Shown piece after piece: positions 1 through 8,664 of a DNA stretch of 64,000 nt. Positions within the stretch are counted from its first letter, which is position 1. Each line of letters starts with the position of its first letter. The translations under genes were made by a program, and so were the position numbers. The stretch spans positions 83,686 through 147,685 of the forward strand of contig JADLCY010000007.1 in the NCBI GenBank assembly GCA_020846935.1. Reading direction: 5' to 3'. The DNA is from Gemmatimonadaceae bacterium (GTDB taxonomy: Bacteria > Gemmatimonadota > Gemmatimonadetes > Gemmatimonadales > Gemmatimonadaceae). A model generated the notes under the pieces. The model was not told the DNA's origin. It did not search any database and saw only the letters and a list, made by a program, of their open reading frames with translations.

Positions 1-592
1 CCGCAAACACCGAAATCTCCTCGCCCTCCATGAACTCCTCGACCAGGACCTCCGCACCCGCTGGCCCATAGATGCTTCGGAGCATGATGTCGTCGATAGC
101 CTGGTCGGCCGCCTCGACAGTTTCACAGACAACGACCCCCTTTCCCGCCGCGAGCCCCGAGGCCTTGATCACCACTGGTGCTCCCGTAAGTCTAACAGCC
201 AGCTTCGCTTGAGACGCATCAGAGTGCCACGATGCTCCGGCAGTTGGGATACCGTGCTCCAACATGAGCTGCTTCGAGTACCGCTTGGATGACTCGAGCT
301 GAGCTGCAGCCCTCGTCGGCCCGAACACCGCGAATCCGGCGGCACTCAGGGCGTCGGAGACTCCCGCTGCGAGCGGCGCTTCAGGCCCAACGAACACGAG
401 GTCCGGCTGGACCTCACGAGCCAGAGACACGACGGCCACCGGCTCGGATGGGTTGATCCGAACGCAGCGGCCGAGGGCTTCGATCCCTGGATTCCCCGGT
501 GCGGCGGTGATTCGAACTGAGGGGTCGTCTGTCGTGAGCTTCCAGGCCACCGCGTGTTCGCGACCACCGCCACCGAGGATCAGTACGTTCAC
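1..592 (-). CDS. purD: Phosphoribosylamine--glycine ligase PurD (N-terminal part; runs off the window)
   Basis: ATP-grasp enzyme of de novo purine synthesis that joins glycine to phosphoribosylamine to give GAR; cytosolic. The reverse-strand translation from a GTG at 592 begins VNVLILGGGGREHAVAWKL, the family's signature N-terminus. It continues with FVGPEAPLAAG, the SKRYSKQLM segment and the ATP-grasp stretch VVIKASGLAAGKGVVV. About 197 codons are visible; the C-terminal half lies left of base 1. The GTG overlaps the stop of the upstream M48 protease gene in a GTGA, so translation is probably coupled. The two products have no obvious functional link. Confidence 0.95.
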   Translation of the reverse strand, partial: MNVLILGGGGREHAVAWKLTTDDPSVRITAAPGNPGIEALGRCVRINPSEPVAVVSLAREVQPDLVFVGPEAPLAAGVSDALSAAGFAVFGPTRAAAQLESSKRYSKQLMLEHGIPTAGASWHSDASQAKLAVRLTGAPVVIKASGLAAGKGVVVCETVEAADQAIDDIMLRSIYGPAGAEVLVEEFMEGEEISVFA

Positions 593-1572
593 GTCCCTGA
601 GGGTCCCTTGAAGGCGCTGTTGAAGGCGTCGCGCGCTCGATCGAAGACGTCGGTCAGCGAATCCATGGCATCGCGCGCCTGTTGGCCGTAGTACCCAACG
701 GCATCAACGTAATCCTCCGAAAGCGGCGGTGTCGATGCGTCAGAGCGGCGACGATAGTCACCCTGTACCACGATGCGGTCGTAGTCGCCCGACCGGACCC
801 ACCGCTGCAACTCCGCGGCGCGGACGGTTCCGAACGGGTGCGTACGGAACGCCGTGTTGATCACCTGCCAGACCTTGTCGGCGAAGTCCCCGCCGGTCTC
901 GTAGGCCTCCGCTTGTTCGAGGAAGGCATCGATCGAGATCTCGTCGTCACCGGCTCCGCCGCCGGCCATTTTGAGGAACGTGCTTGCCGAGACCCTGGGA
1001 TCCTGCGTGACCAGCAGCCCGGCGCGATCCGCGGAGAGCTCGGCCTTGCGGTACCACTCCATGAGCGCGAGCTGGAAGGGCAGCAGCGCCATGCCGGCGA
1101 GGAAGGGCAGGTTCTGGATGCCCACCGTCAGGATGATGATCGCGATCGTGGTATAGGTCGTGTGGCCACTCATGATGTGGCCAAGCTCGTGTCCCAGGAT
1201 GTCGCGGCGCTCGTCTTCGTTCAGCAGGGCGATGGTGCCGGAGTTGAGAACGATGAACGGTTTGTCGAAGCCGACCGCGGCAGCGTTGACGAGCGGCGTC
1301 TGCGAGACATAGAGCTCCGGAACCTCGCGCCAGTCGAGGGTGGCGAGCACCTCCTGGTACTGCGCCCAGAGCTTTGGCCTCTGCGTGGGTCCGACGCGGA
1401 CGGCGTTGGCGAGGAACATCTGCCGGACGCCACGTTCACCAAAGAAGCCCGCGACCTTTCGCACGACCTGATCGAAGCCGGGAATCGATCTCAGCGTATT
1501 GAGCGCCGCGCGATCGGCGGGGTGCTCCCACGCGGTCGAGGAGATGTCGGTGAGGATGACGCGGTCGGCCAT
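589..1572 (-). CDS. M48-family membrane-associated zinc metalloprotease
   Basis: 327 residues. The zinc motif HELGH lies at residues 128-132 (H128, E129, H132). The third ligand is E178 in AELSADRAG, as in HtpX/Ste24-type M48 peptidases. A hydrophobic hairpin (about 142-170) follows the HELGH helix and probably anchors the enzyme to the membrane. There is no Sec signal and no TPR or PDZ extension, so this is the minimal form. M48 enzymes usually degrade damaged membrane proteins, but the substrate cannot be read from the sequence. The stop overlaps the purD start by four bases (GTGA). The upstream neighbour on the same strand is the PLP enzyme at 1641-2804, 68 bp away. Confidence 0.9.
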   Translation of the reverse strand: MADRVILTDISSTAWEHPADRAALNTLRSIPGFDQVVRKVAGFFGERGVRQMFLANAVRVGPTQRPKLWAQYQEVLATLDWREVPELYVSQTPLVNAAAVGFDKPFIVLNSGTIALLNEDERRDILGHELGHIMSGHTTYTTIAIIILTVGIQNLPFLAGMALLPFQLALMEWYRKAELSADRAGLLVTQDPRVSASTFLKMAGGGAGDDEISIDAFLEQAEAYETGGDFADKVWQVINTAFRTHPFGTVRAAELQRWVRSGDYDRIVVQGDYRRRSDASTPPLSEDYVDAVGYYGQQARDAMDSLTDVFDRARDAFNSAFKGPSGT

Positions 1573-1640
1573 GAGAGGTTGGGAGGCGGTTGGAACGTCC
1601 TACGTCACGCTCCCCGGTGAGGTGTCACCGGTGGAGGCGT

Positions 1641-2804
1641 TCATGCCAATGCGTGTTCAACGTCAGCCAGCAAGTCACCCACGTCCTCCACGCCAACCGA
1701 GAACCGGACCAGGCCATCGGTGATCCCGAGTTTCGCCCGGCGGTCCGCGGGCACCGAAGCATGGGTCATGGAGGCGGGGTGGTTCACCAGGCTTTCCACC
1801 CCGCCAAGGGACTCGGCGATCGCGAACACCTTGAATCGTTCCATGACACGCTCGGCCGCCTCGCGGGAGCCCAGCTCGAAGGAGAGCATGCCACCGAATC
1901 CGGACATCTGTGAGCAGGCGAGGGCGAACTGCGGATGGGACGCCAGGCCGGGGTAGAACACCCGCTCGTGCCCGAGTCGGGCCGCGAGGACCTCGGCGAT
2001 GAGGCGCCCGTTGGCGTCATGGGCGGCCATGCGGAGGTGCAGCGTCTTGGTGCCGCGCAGCACCAGCCAGGCGTCGAACGGGCCGGGCACGGCGCCCGCG
2101 GCGTTGAGGATGAACTGCAGCCGCGTGGCGAGGTCGTCGTCGCGGACGATGGCGGCGCCGCCGACCATGTCGCTGTGGCCGTTCAGGTACTTCGTCGTGG
2201 AGTGGTACACGATGTGCGCGCCAAGTTCGAGCGGGCGCTGGTAGACCGGCGTGGCGAACGTATTGTCGACGATGAGGAGGGCATCGTGGCGGCGCGCGAT
2301 CCCGGCGGCGGCCGAGAGGTCCGTCAGATGCATCAGCGGGTTAGTCGGCGTCTCGAGAATGATGCCCCTGACGTCGGGGCCCATCGCGTCCTCGAGTCGC
2401 TGCGGGTCGCGGGTGTCGACATAGGTGAACCGCAGCCCGTAGTTCACGAGGATCCGATCGAACAGGCGCGGCGTGCCGCCGTAGAGGTTGTCACCGCAGA
2501 CGATGCGGTCACCCGACCTGAACAGCTTCATGATCGCGTCGAGGCAGCCCATGCCGCTGCCGAACGCGAATCCGTGGACGCCGCCTTCGAGGGCGGCGAG
2601 GTTCCGTTCCAGCGCCTCACGTGTGGGGTTCTTGCCGCGGGCATACTCGTAGCCCTTGTTTCGCCCGAGTCCGTCCTGTGCGTATGTTGACGTCTGGTAG
2701 ATCGGCACCATGATCGCACCGGACGTCGGGTCGGGCCGCTGGCCCGCGTGGATCGCTCGCGTTCCGAGCGCGTACTGGAGATCCGAGTCAAAGATTCGCG
2801 ACAT
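1641..2804 (-). CDS. Trans-sulfuration PLP enzyme (cystathionine gamma-synthase/lyase or methionine gamma-lyase family)
   Basis: 387 residues, fold-type I PLP enzyme of the Cys/Met metabolism family. The PLP lysine is K205 in HSTTKYLNGHSD; D180 in LLIVDNTFATP is the pyridine-nitrogen aspartate; YEYARGKNPTR near 52-62 binds the cofactor phosphate across the dimer. The start ATG at 2804 (MSRIFDSDLQ) is chosen because the open frame upstream is antisense to the response-regulator gene and lacks family similarity. It acts in cytosolic methionine/cysteine interconversion. The exact reaction (gamma-synthase, gamma-lyase or O-acetylhomoserine sulfhydrylase) cannot be settled from motifs. It diverges from the HD-GYP gene across about 80 bp. 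Confidence 0.92.
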   Translation of the reverse strand: MSRIFDSDLQYALGTRAIHAGQRPDPTSGAIMVPIYQTSTYAQDGLGRNKGYEYARGKNPTREALERNLAALEGGVHGFAFGSGMGCLDAIMKLFRSGDRIVCGDNLYGGTPRLFDRILVNYGLRFTYVDTRDPQRLEDAMGPDVRGIILETPTNPLMHLTDLSAAAGIARRHDALLIVDNTFATPVYQRPLELGAHIVYHSTTKYLNGHSDMVGGAAIVRDDDLATRLQFILNAAGAVPGPFDAWLVLRGTKTLHLRMAAHDANGRLIAEVLAARLGHERVFYPGLASHPQFALACSQMSGFGGMLSFELGSREAAERVMERFKVFAIAESLGGVESLVNHPASMTHASVPADRRAKLGITDGLVRFSVGVEDVGDLLADVEHALA

Positions 2805-2885
2805 GCGCCGTGAGTGGGATGTGGCCGTGAAGATAACTCCGGCCGCGTCCGGGAAGTCGGCGCACGGGAGGCACGCAGAGCACCA

Positions 2886-3995
2886 ATGACGGGGCTGTCC
2901 GCTGGGGAACCCTTCGCGGCAGGAGAGCGCGGAGGGACTCGCTGTTTGGTCGTCGACGACGAGCCCCACCTGCGTCGCGTGCTCATGCGCGTGATGCAGG
3001 CTGACGGGTTTGCGTGCGAGGAAGCCGGGTCGGGGATGCAGGCGCTCGCCGCCCTCGAACGTGAGCCAGCCACGCTCGTGCTCACCGATCTCGACATGCC
3101 GGAACTCGACGGCATCGGGCTGCTGAGGGCCGTGCGCGCCCGACACCCCGACACCGCGGTCATGATGATCACCGCCGTCGCCGATGTCGGGACCGCGGTG
3201 AGCTGCCTGAGCGCGGGCGCGATGGACTACCTCACCAAGCCCTTCCACATCGAGGAAGTGCGCGCGCGTGTGCGCCAGGCGCTGGAGAAGCGTCGACTCA
3301 TCCTCGAGAACCGTGGCTATCAGGAACGGCTGGAGGAACGCGTCGCCGCACAGGCGCGCCGGCTCGAAGAACTCTTCCTGGCGAGCATCCAGAGCCTGGC
3401 CGATGCGCTTGAAGTGAAGGATCCGTACACCCACGGGCACTCGGTGCGCGTGTCGCGGTACTCGGCGGTCATTGCGCGTGCGCTGGACATGGACGCCGAA
3501 GTGGTCCGCCAGATCGAACTCGGTGGCCGGGTCCACGACCTCGGCAAGATCGGCGTGCGCGAGTCGGTGCTCAACAAGGCCGGGCCCCTCACCGACGAGG
3601 AGTACGAGCACATCATGACGCACCCGACGGTCGGCTGGCGTCTGCTCTCGCCACTCCTCGGCGACACGCCACGCGCGCTCAACATCGTGCGATCGCACCA
3701 CGAACGGTGGGACGGTCGCGGGATTCCCGACGGACTCGCGGGCGACGCCATTCCGATCGAGGCCCGCATCGCCGCGGTGGCCGACACGTTCGACGCAATG
3801 GCCAGCGCGCGCCCGTATCGTCCAGGGGTGGCGCTGGCGGCGACGATCGCCGAGTTGCAGCGCTGTGCCGGGGCGCAGTTCGATCCGCAGGTCGTGCAGG
3901 CCTTCCTTCGCGCGATCGATGCCGGCGCGATCGACACGTCGGCGCTCGCCGAGGAGCGCGCCCCTTCGGGACTCACGCCCCGGGGCGTGCGTTAG
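2886..3995 (+). CDS. Response regulator with HD-GYP-type output domain
   Basis: 369 residues from ATG 2886. The receiver domain (about 18-135) has phospho-acceptor D68 in LTDLDMPELDG and K118 in YLTKPF. A coiled linker (about 137-165) leads to an HD-GYP phosphodiesterase domain with HD at H217-D218 (RVHDLGKIGV), HPTVGWRLL, and HHERWDGRGIPDGL near 271-284. The signature GYP is GIP here (279-281). Such proteins hydrolyse cyclic di-GMP under control of a histidine kinase; no kinase is nearby. An upstream in-frame start at 2814 exists, but the extra 24 residues look non-coding. The 3' end overlaps the convergent gene at 3992 by four bases. Confidence 0.93.
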   Translation: MTGLSAGEPFAAGERGGTRCLVVDDEPHLRRVLMRVMQADGFACEEAGSGMQALAALEREPATLVLTDLDMPELDGIGLLRAVRARHPDTAVMMITAVADVGTAVSCLSAGAMDYLTKPFHIEEVRARVRQALEKRRLILENRGYQERLEERVAAQARRLEELFLASIQSLADALEVKDPYTHGHSVRVSRYSAVIARALDMDAEVVRQIELGGRVHDLGKIGVRESVLNKAGPLTDEEYEHIMTHPTVGWRLLSPLLGDTPRALNIVRSHHERWDGRGIPDGLAGDAIPIEARIAAVADTFDAMASARPYRPGVALAATIAELQRCAGAQFDPQVVQAFLRAIDAGAIDTSALAEERAPSGLTPRGVR

Positions 3996-4900
3996 GCACC
4001 GGACGGCAGCGCGACGATCGCCGCCGGTTCGAGCCCGGACCACGCCGCCCAGGCACGACGCGTCGCCTCGTTCGCGGGCGTCGACAGGATCGTCCGTCGC
4101 AGCGCGCCGGCCGCGTGTGCAGCTGAATGCTCGTGGTGAGCCGACATCGCGGCAAGCGAGGCGCCGGGCGCGACGAGCACGGTGACGTTGCCCCGTGAGA
4201 TCTCATCTAGCGCGCGCCCGATGTCCGTTGACGCGAGCGAGGTCACCCGGCAGCCCGCGGCGAGTGCGCTGACTTCGCCATCGAGGAACGCATGAAGGTC
4301 ACCCGAGGCGCGCATGACCAGGACGCGGTCGATGGCGCGAAGGCCGTGCGTCTTCACGATAGCGCGCACGCGCCCGAAGGCGCGCCGGTGCGACCACGAC
4401 ACCGGATCCGCGGCCTCGTCAAAGGCCAACAACAGCTCTTCCGTGGATCCCTCGGCGTCAGGGTCGCCTTCGATGGAGATGCCCTCGTGCATCGAGAGGT
4501 CAAACTGTTCGCGCGATGCCGCGGTGACGAACGTTGCAGACGCGGGAGCGTCATCGAGCAGCACGCGAGGCAGGTCGTCCGGGAGGAGGTTCGCAAACGA
4601 CCGCGTGCTGAATACTGCTCCGACGCGCGCCGTGTTCAGCTCGCGCGCGACCTGCGCCGGCCCCGTCGCAGGGTCCAGAAAGAGCGCGCCGCGCCCGTCC
4701 GAGGCCGCCAACGCCACCAGCACGCTCGGTCCAACCGGCAGCAGCATCGCCGAGCGGCGCCTGGCGAGCGCGCGCGCGACGGGCGCGTGCGCGCGGAGGA
4801 CCCCGACGCCGGCAGCCACGAGTTGGCGCGCCGGCCAGCCGTCAAGCACGCCGTCGCGCGCTGCGAGGCCGAACGGGAGGAGGGAGAGGGGGTCAAGCAT
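3992..4900 (-). CDS. Degenerate adenylate-forming (ANL/AMP-binding) fold protein, probably non-catalytic
   Basis: 302 residues. The order of segments follows the N-domain of acyl-CoA synthetases: AMLLPVGPSVLVALAASDGRG resembles 'VALLLPNGPEFVVAFLA', then VSWSHRRAFGRVRAI resembles the 'LTHRNL' helix, then GLRAIDRVLVM, a glycine-rich GEVSALAAGCRVT and VTVLVAPGASLAAM. The ATP-binding TSGTTGxPKG loop and the whole C-terminal subdomain are missing, so catalysis is unlikely. It could be a pseudo-enzyme, a binding protein or a decaying gene; codon use looks like the neighbours. It is convergent with the HD-GYP gene and divergent from glmM. The fold assignment rests on segment order only. Confidence 0.65.
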   Translation of the reverse strand: MLDPLSLLPFGLAARDGVLDGWPARQLVAAGVGVLRAHAPVARALARRRSAMLLPVGPSVLVALAASDGRGALFLDPATGPAQVARELNTARVGAVFSTRSFANLLPDDLPRVLLDDAPASATFVTAASREQFDLSMHEGISIEGDPDAEGSTEELLLAFDEAADPVSWSHRRAFGRVRAIVKTHGLRAIDRVLVMRASGDLHAFLDGEVSALAAGCRVTSLASTDIGRALDEISRGNVTVLVAPGASLAAMSAHHEHSAAHAAGALRRTILSTPANEATRRAWAAWSGLEPAAIVALPSGA

Positions 4901-5077
4901 CGGATGTCGATTGGAAAACCAAGCGGCGGCTCGTGCGTCCTTTGCTCAAGTCACGCGCGATGCCGGATCCGCGATGTGCCCAAGGTAGCGACGCGGGGCG
5001 TCAGACCCGACACCCGTTGGTGCTCGCGGTGAAGGTCGGACGGGTAGTTGTGACCAGCATCACCATCGCTAAGTCGC

Positions 5078-5105
5078 TTGTTGGCAACGAGTTCCTGCTT
5101 ACATT
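5078..5105 (+). promoter_or_regulatory. Candidate sigma-70 promoter for glmM-glmS
   Basis: TTGTTG at 5078-5083 and TACATT at 5100-5105 are separated by 16 bases and lie about 30 bp upstream of the glmM ATG at 5137, which has GGAG at 5127-5130. The match to consensus is moderate. The rest of 4901-5136 shows no convincing gene. Confidence 0.35.
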
Positions 5106-5136
5106 GCACGACTCACACACTTGGTCGGAGACGTTG

Positions 5137-6507
5137 ATGGCGTTCGAAGGACTGATGGTCAGCGTATCCGGCGTCCGAGGTCGGGTGGGGGAGGCCCTCA
5201 CGCCGGAAGTCGCCTGTCAGTTCGCGGCCGCCTTCGGGGCATTTTCCCTGGCCCGATCGGGCTCCAGGTCCATCGTGGTTGGGCGGGACAGCCGCGTCTC
5301 CGGCCCGATGTTCCACCGGGCGGTGGTGGCGGCCCTGCAGTCGGTCGGGGCGCAGATCATCGACATCGGCATGGCGCCGACGCCCACGGTGCAGCTCGAG
5401 GTCGAGCACCACCATGCGGCGGGAGGGCTGGCCATCACGGCGAGCCACAACCCGGTCGAGTGGAACGCGCTCAAGTTCATCGGGCCCGCGGGACTGTTTC
5501 TCGATGGATCCGAAGGCGCCGAGATGCGCGGCCTGCTGGAGAGCGGCGTGCCCCGCGCGCAGTGGCAGGCGCTGGGTGAGGTGACGTCCGAGGATGGCGC
5601 CATCGATCGCCACATCGCGAAGGTGCTGGCGCTCCCTTTCATCGACGTCGCGAAGATTCGCGCGCGACGGTTCGTGGTGGCGCTGGACACCTGCCACGGT
5701 GCGGGAATCGTGATCATGCCGCGCCTGCTCGAGGCACTGGGTTGCGACGTTCGGTCGATCAACCTCGAGCCCCACGGACGCTTTCATCGCCCGCCGGAAC
5801 CGGTGGCCGAGAATCTGGGGGAACTCGAGAGTCTCGTTCGGTCCACGGGCGCTGCGTTGGGCTTCGCCACCGATCCGGACGTGGACCGGCTCGCCGTCGT
5901 GTCCGACCGAGCGTCGGCGATCGGTGAAGACTGGACGCTGGCGCTGGCTGCCGAGCTGGTGCTGTCGAAGCGGCGAGGGACGGTGGTCACTAACCTGTCC
6001 ACGTCCCGGATCCTGGACGATGTCGCGGCGCGGTACGGCAGTCATGTGGTTCGCGCGCCCGTCGGAGAAGTGAACGTCGCGACGCGGATGCGTGCCGAGG
6101 GCGCGGTGGTGGGCGGCGAGGGGAACGGTGGGGTGATCCTGCCCGACCTGCACCTGGGGAGGGATGCGCCGCTCGCCGCGGCCCTCATCCTTGGGCTGCT
6201 CGCAGAAACAGGCGGCACGTTGTCTGCAGTGGTGTCATCGTACCCCCGCTATGAGATCGTGAAGGACAAGCTGGACCGGCCGAAGGCGAGCCTGGACAGC
6301 GTCTATCAGGCCCTCAGGGGGGAGTTCGGGGACGCCGAGGTGGACACGCAGGATGGGTTGCGGCTCTCGTGGCCCGATCGTTGGGTGCATGTACGCCCGT
6401 CGGGAACGGAGCCGATTGTACGGGTGATCGCCGAAGGACCAACAGAAACGGATGCGAGGGATCTGGTGCGCCGCTGTCGGCAGCCGCTGGATGCCCTCGC
6501 GCGGTAA
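5137..6507 (+). CDS. glmM: Phosphoglucosamine mutase (phosphohexomutase family)
   Basis: 456 residues. Interconverts glucosamine-6-P and glucosamine-1-P for UDP-GlcNAc, peptidoglycan and LPS. All four alpha-D-phosphohexomutase motifs are present: SVSGVRGRVGE at the N-terminus, catalytic serine S103 in ITASHNPVEWNALK, the metal loop DPDVDR (D246, D248, D250), the sugar loop GGEGNGGVILP, and the phosphate loop RPSGTEP near the C-terminus. The start at 5137 has GGAG six bases upstream; 68 upstream in-frame codons do not resemble the family. glmS follows after 19 bp, which supports glucosamine rather than mannose or glucose phosphate as substrate. Confidence 0.87.
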   Translation: MAFEGLMVSVSGVRGRVGEALTPEVACQFAAAFGAFSLARSGSRSIVVGRDSRVSGPMFHRAVVAALQSVGAQIIDIGMAPTPTVQLEVEHHHAAGGLAITASHNPVEWNALKFIGPAGLFLDGSEGAEMRGLLESGVPRAQWQALGEVTSEDGAIDRHIAKVLALPFIDVAKIRARRFVVALDTCHGAGIVIMPRLLEALGCDVRSINLEPHGRFHRPPEPVAENLGELESLVRSTGAALGFATDPDVDRLAVVSDRASAIGEDWTLALAAELVLSKRRGTVVTNLSTSRILDDVAARYGSHVVRAPVGEVNVATRMRAEGAVVGGEGNGGVILPDLHLGRDAPLAAALILGLLAETGGTLSAVVSSYPRYEIVKDKLDRPKASLDSVYQALRGEFGDAEVDTQDGLRLSWPDRWVHVRPSGTEPIVRVIAEGPTETDARDLVRRCRQPLDALAR

Positions 6508-6526
6508 TTCCAGAACACCAACGCAT

Positions 6527-8353
6527 ATGTGCGGAATCGTCGGATACGTCGGCCCCCGGGTGGCAACCCCACTCCTGATCGAGGGCCTCAAGCGGCTGGA
6601 GTACCGCGGCTACGACTCGGCTGGCGTCGCCGTGATGAACGGCGCTGGCGTGGAAACCGTGAAGGAAGCCGGCAAGATCGCCAAGCTCGAGCAGCTCCTC
6701 GCAGGCACACCGGTGCACGGGACGACCGGGATCGCGCACACGCGCTGGGCCACGCACGGGCCGCCGAACCAGGTCAACGCGCACCCGCACGTGAGTCAGG
6801 ACGGCAACTTTGCGGTCGTACATAACGGCATCATCGAGAACGCCACGCTGCTCAAGCGCATGCTCGAGTCGCGCGGCTATCGGTTCACGTCGGACACGGA
6901 CACCGAGGTGCTCGCACACCTCATTCAGGAGGCCTTCACCGGCAATCTCGAGGATGCGGTCGTCGAGGCGTTGAACCAGGTCGAGGGCACCTACGGCATC
7001 GCGGTGATTTCCTCGATCGACACGCACAAGATCGTGGCGGCCCGGAAGGGGAGCCCGTTGCTCGTGGGCCTCGGCGAAAACGAGTTCTTCGTGGCGAGTG
7101 ACGTGTCGGCGATTCTGGCGCACACGCGCCAGGTGGTCTACCTCGACGATGGCGAGATGGCGGTGGTCGACCGGAACGGCTACCGGATCGTCGACCTCAA
7201 GGCCGGCGAGGTGCAGAAGAACGTTGCCCGCATCGACTGGGATCTCGCGCAGATCGAGCGCGGCGGCTTTGCGCACTTCATGCTCAAGGAGATCTTCGAG
7301 CAGCCCCAAACGGTGGAAAACACCATGCGCGGCCGCCTGCTCGTCGAGGAAGGCACGGCGAAGCTCGGCGGGCTGAACATGACCGACGAGGAACTGCTGT
7401 CGTTCGACAACATCGTCATCACGGCCTGCGGCACCAGTTGGCACTCGGCCCTGATCGGCGAGAGCCTGATCGAGGAGCTGGCCCGGGTGCCGGTGGAGGT
7501 GGAATACGCCTCGGAGTTCCGCTATCGCAATCCGATCGTCGACGAGAAGACGCTGTGCATCGTGATCTCGCAGTCGGGCGAGACGGCGGATACGCTGGCC
7601 GCCATGCGCGAGGCCAAGCGGCGTGGCGCTCGCACGATGGGCATCGTGAACGTGGTGGGGTCGACCATCGCGCGCGAGTCCGACGGTGGCATCTACATCC
7701 ACGCCGGTCCGGAAATCGGTGTGGCGTCGACCAAGGCCTTCACGAGCCAGGTCGTTGCGCTGCTGCTGTTCACGCTCAAGCTCGCACGGCTGCGCGACCT
7801 GTCCCTGCTGCGCGGTCGCGAGATCATCGCCGGCATGCAGGCGCTGCCATCACAGATCAAGCAGATCCTCGACCGCGCCGAAGAGATCGAGGCGCTCGCC
7901 GAGGAGTTCAAGCGGGCGAGCAATTTCCTGTACCTCGGGCGGGGCTACAACTTCCCGGCGGCCCTCGAAGGCGCGCTCAAGCTCAAGGAGATCTCCTACA
8001 TCCACGCCGAGGGCTATCCCGCGGCGGAGATGAAGCACGGGCCGATCGCGCTGATCGACGAGATGATGCCGGTGGTGTTCATCGCACCGCACGACTCGGT
8101 GTTCGACAAGATCACGAGCAACGTGCACGAAGTGAAAGCGCGAAAGGGCAAGGTCATCGCCATCACCAGTCGCGATGAGCCAGCGCTCGCCGGCAAGGTG
8201 GACTATGAGTTCCGCATTCCGGAGACGACGGAGCTTCTGATGCCCGTCCTGGCGTCGGTGCCGTTGCAGCTTCTGGCGTACTACATCGCCGTCAAGCGTG
8301 GCTCGAACGTGGACCAGCCGCGCAACCTGGCGAAGTCGGTGACCGTGGAGTAG
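6527..8353 (+). CDS. glmS: Glutamine--fructose-6-phosphate aminotransferase (isomerizing)
   Basis: 608 residues. Makes glucosamine-6-P from fructose-6-P and glutamine, the first step of hexosamine synthesis; cytosolic. The start at 6527 gives MCGIVGYVGP, so Cys becomes residue 1 after Met removal, the Ntn nucleophile of the glutaminase domain (about 1-230). RWATHG and NGIIEN are the glutaminase substrate loops. Two SIS domains follow (about 285-425 and 455-600) with TACGTSWHS, ISQSGETADT and ASTKAFT, and the C-terminus DQPRNLAKSVTVE is the conserved tail. It forms an operon with glmM, followed by a rho-independent terminator. I see no glmS ribozyme-like structure in the short leader. Confidence 0.97.
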   Translation: MCGIVGYVGPRVATPLLIEGLKRLEYRGYDSAGVAVMNGAGVETVKEAGKIAKLEQLLAGTPVHGTTGIAHTRWATHGPPNQVNAHPHVSQDGNFAVVHNGIIENATLLKRMLESRGYRFTSDTDTEVLAHLIQEAFTGNLEDAVVEALNQVEGTYGIAVISSIDTHKIVAARKGSPLLVGLGENEFFVASDVSAILAHTRQVVYLDDGEMAVVDRNGYRIVDLKAGEVQKNVARIDWDLAQIERGGFAHFMLKEIFEQPQTVENTMRGRLLVEEGTAKLGGLNMTDEELLSFDNIVITACGTSWHSALIGESLIEELARVPVEVEYASEFRYRNPIVDEKTLCIVISQSGETADTLAAMREAKRRGARTMGIVNVVGSTIARESDGGIYIHAGPEIGVASTKAFTSQVVALLLFTLKLARLRDLSLLRGREIIAGMQALPSQIKQILDRAEEIEALAEEFKRASNFLYLGRGYNFPAALEGALKLKEISYIHAEGYPAAEMKHGPIALIDEMMPVVFIAPHDSVFDKITSNVHEVKARKGKVIAITSRDEPALAGKVDYEFRIPETTELLMPVLASVPLQLLAYYIAVKRGSNVDQPRNLAKSVTVE

Positions 8354-8404
8354 CGAGGGCAGGGTGAACGCGAGGGAGTGCGTTCACGGAGGTCACGGGG
8401 ACAG

Positions 8405-8429
8405 GGGCGCCGATGCCGGGCGCCCTTTT
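8405..8429 (+). terminator. Rho-independent terminator of glmM-glmS
   Basis: Perfect 7-bp stem GGGCGCC/GGCGCCC (8405-8411 and 8419-8425) with a 7-base loop, followed directly by TTTT (8426-8429), about 50 bp after the glmS stop. Confidence 0.85.
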
Positions 8430-8610
8430 CATTGCGCCCTTCGAGGCGTGCGTTGGCCACGAGCACTCATCACATGGGCCGGCGTTCCGTGCGGTTGGCA
8501 GAACTGGGACTCCTTCGCGTGGAGACGCCGATACCTGGAGCCCGCGCGGCCACGACCGCAGCGGCTGAGGGTCGGCGGCTCTCCCGGCTGGTGGGGACCA
8601 AGGAGACGTA

Positions 8611-8639
8611 TTGACAGTCTTCGATGACTATGTTACACT
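8611..8639 (+). promoter_or_regulatory. Sigma-70 promoter of the arsenic operon
   Basis: Consensus TTGACA (-35) at 8611-8616, a 17-base spacer, and TACACT (-10) at 8634-8639. It lies 26 bp upstream of the arsR ATG and overlaps the palindrome described next. Confidence 0.75.
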
Positions 8640-8645
8640 CATCGA
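8621..8645. promoter_or_regulatory. Probable ArsR operator (inverted repeat over the -10 box)
   Basis: TCGATGA at 8621-8627 and its exact reverse complement TCATCGA at 8639-8645 flank an 11-base centre containing the -10 box. A repressor dimer bound here would block RNA polymerase, as expected for autoregulation by ArsR/SmtB proteins. Inferred from position and symmetry only. Confidence 0.6.
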
Positions 8646-8664
8646 GGAACTTCGATACGAGTCC

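Noticed and set aside
2805..4043. Upper half of an 800-residue minus-strand frame continuing the PLP enzyme gene
   Set aside because: It is antisense to the HD-GYP gene and shows no domain; the enzyme starts at 2804.
6235..7702. Long minus-strand frames across glmM and glmS
   Set aside because: Shadows of two genes with intact catalytic motifs on the plus strand.
8281..8466. Minus-strand ORF with STVTDFARLRG
   Set aside because: This peptide is the common antisense translation of the conserved glmS 3' end (NLAKSVTVE).
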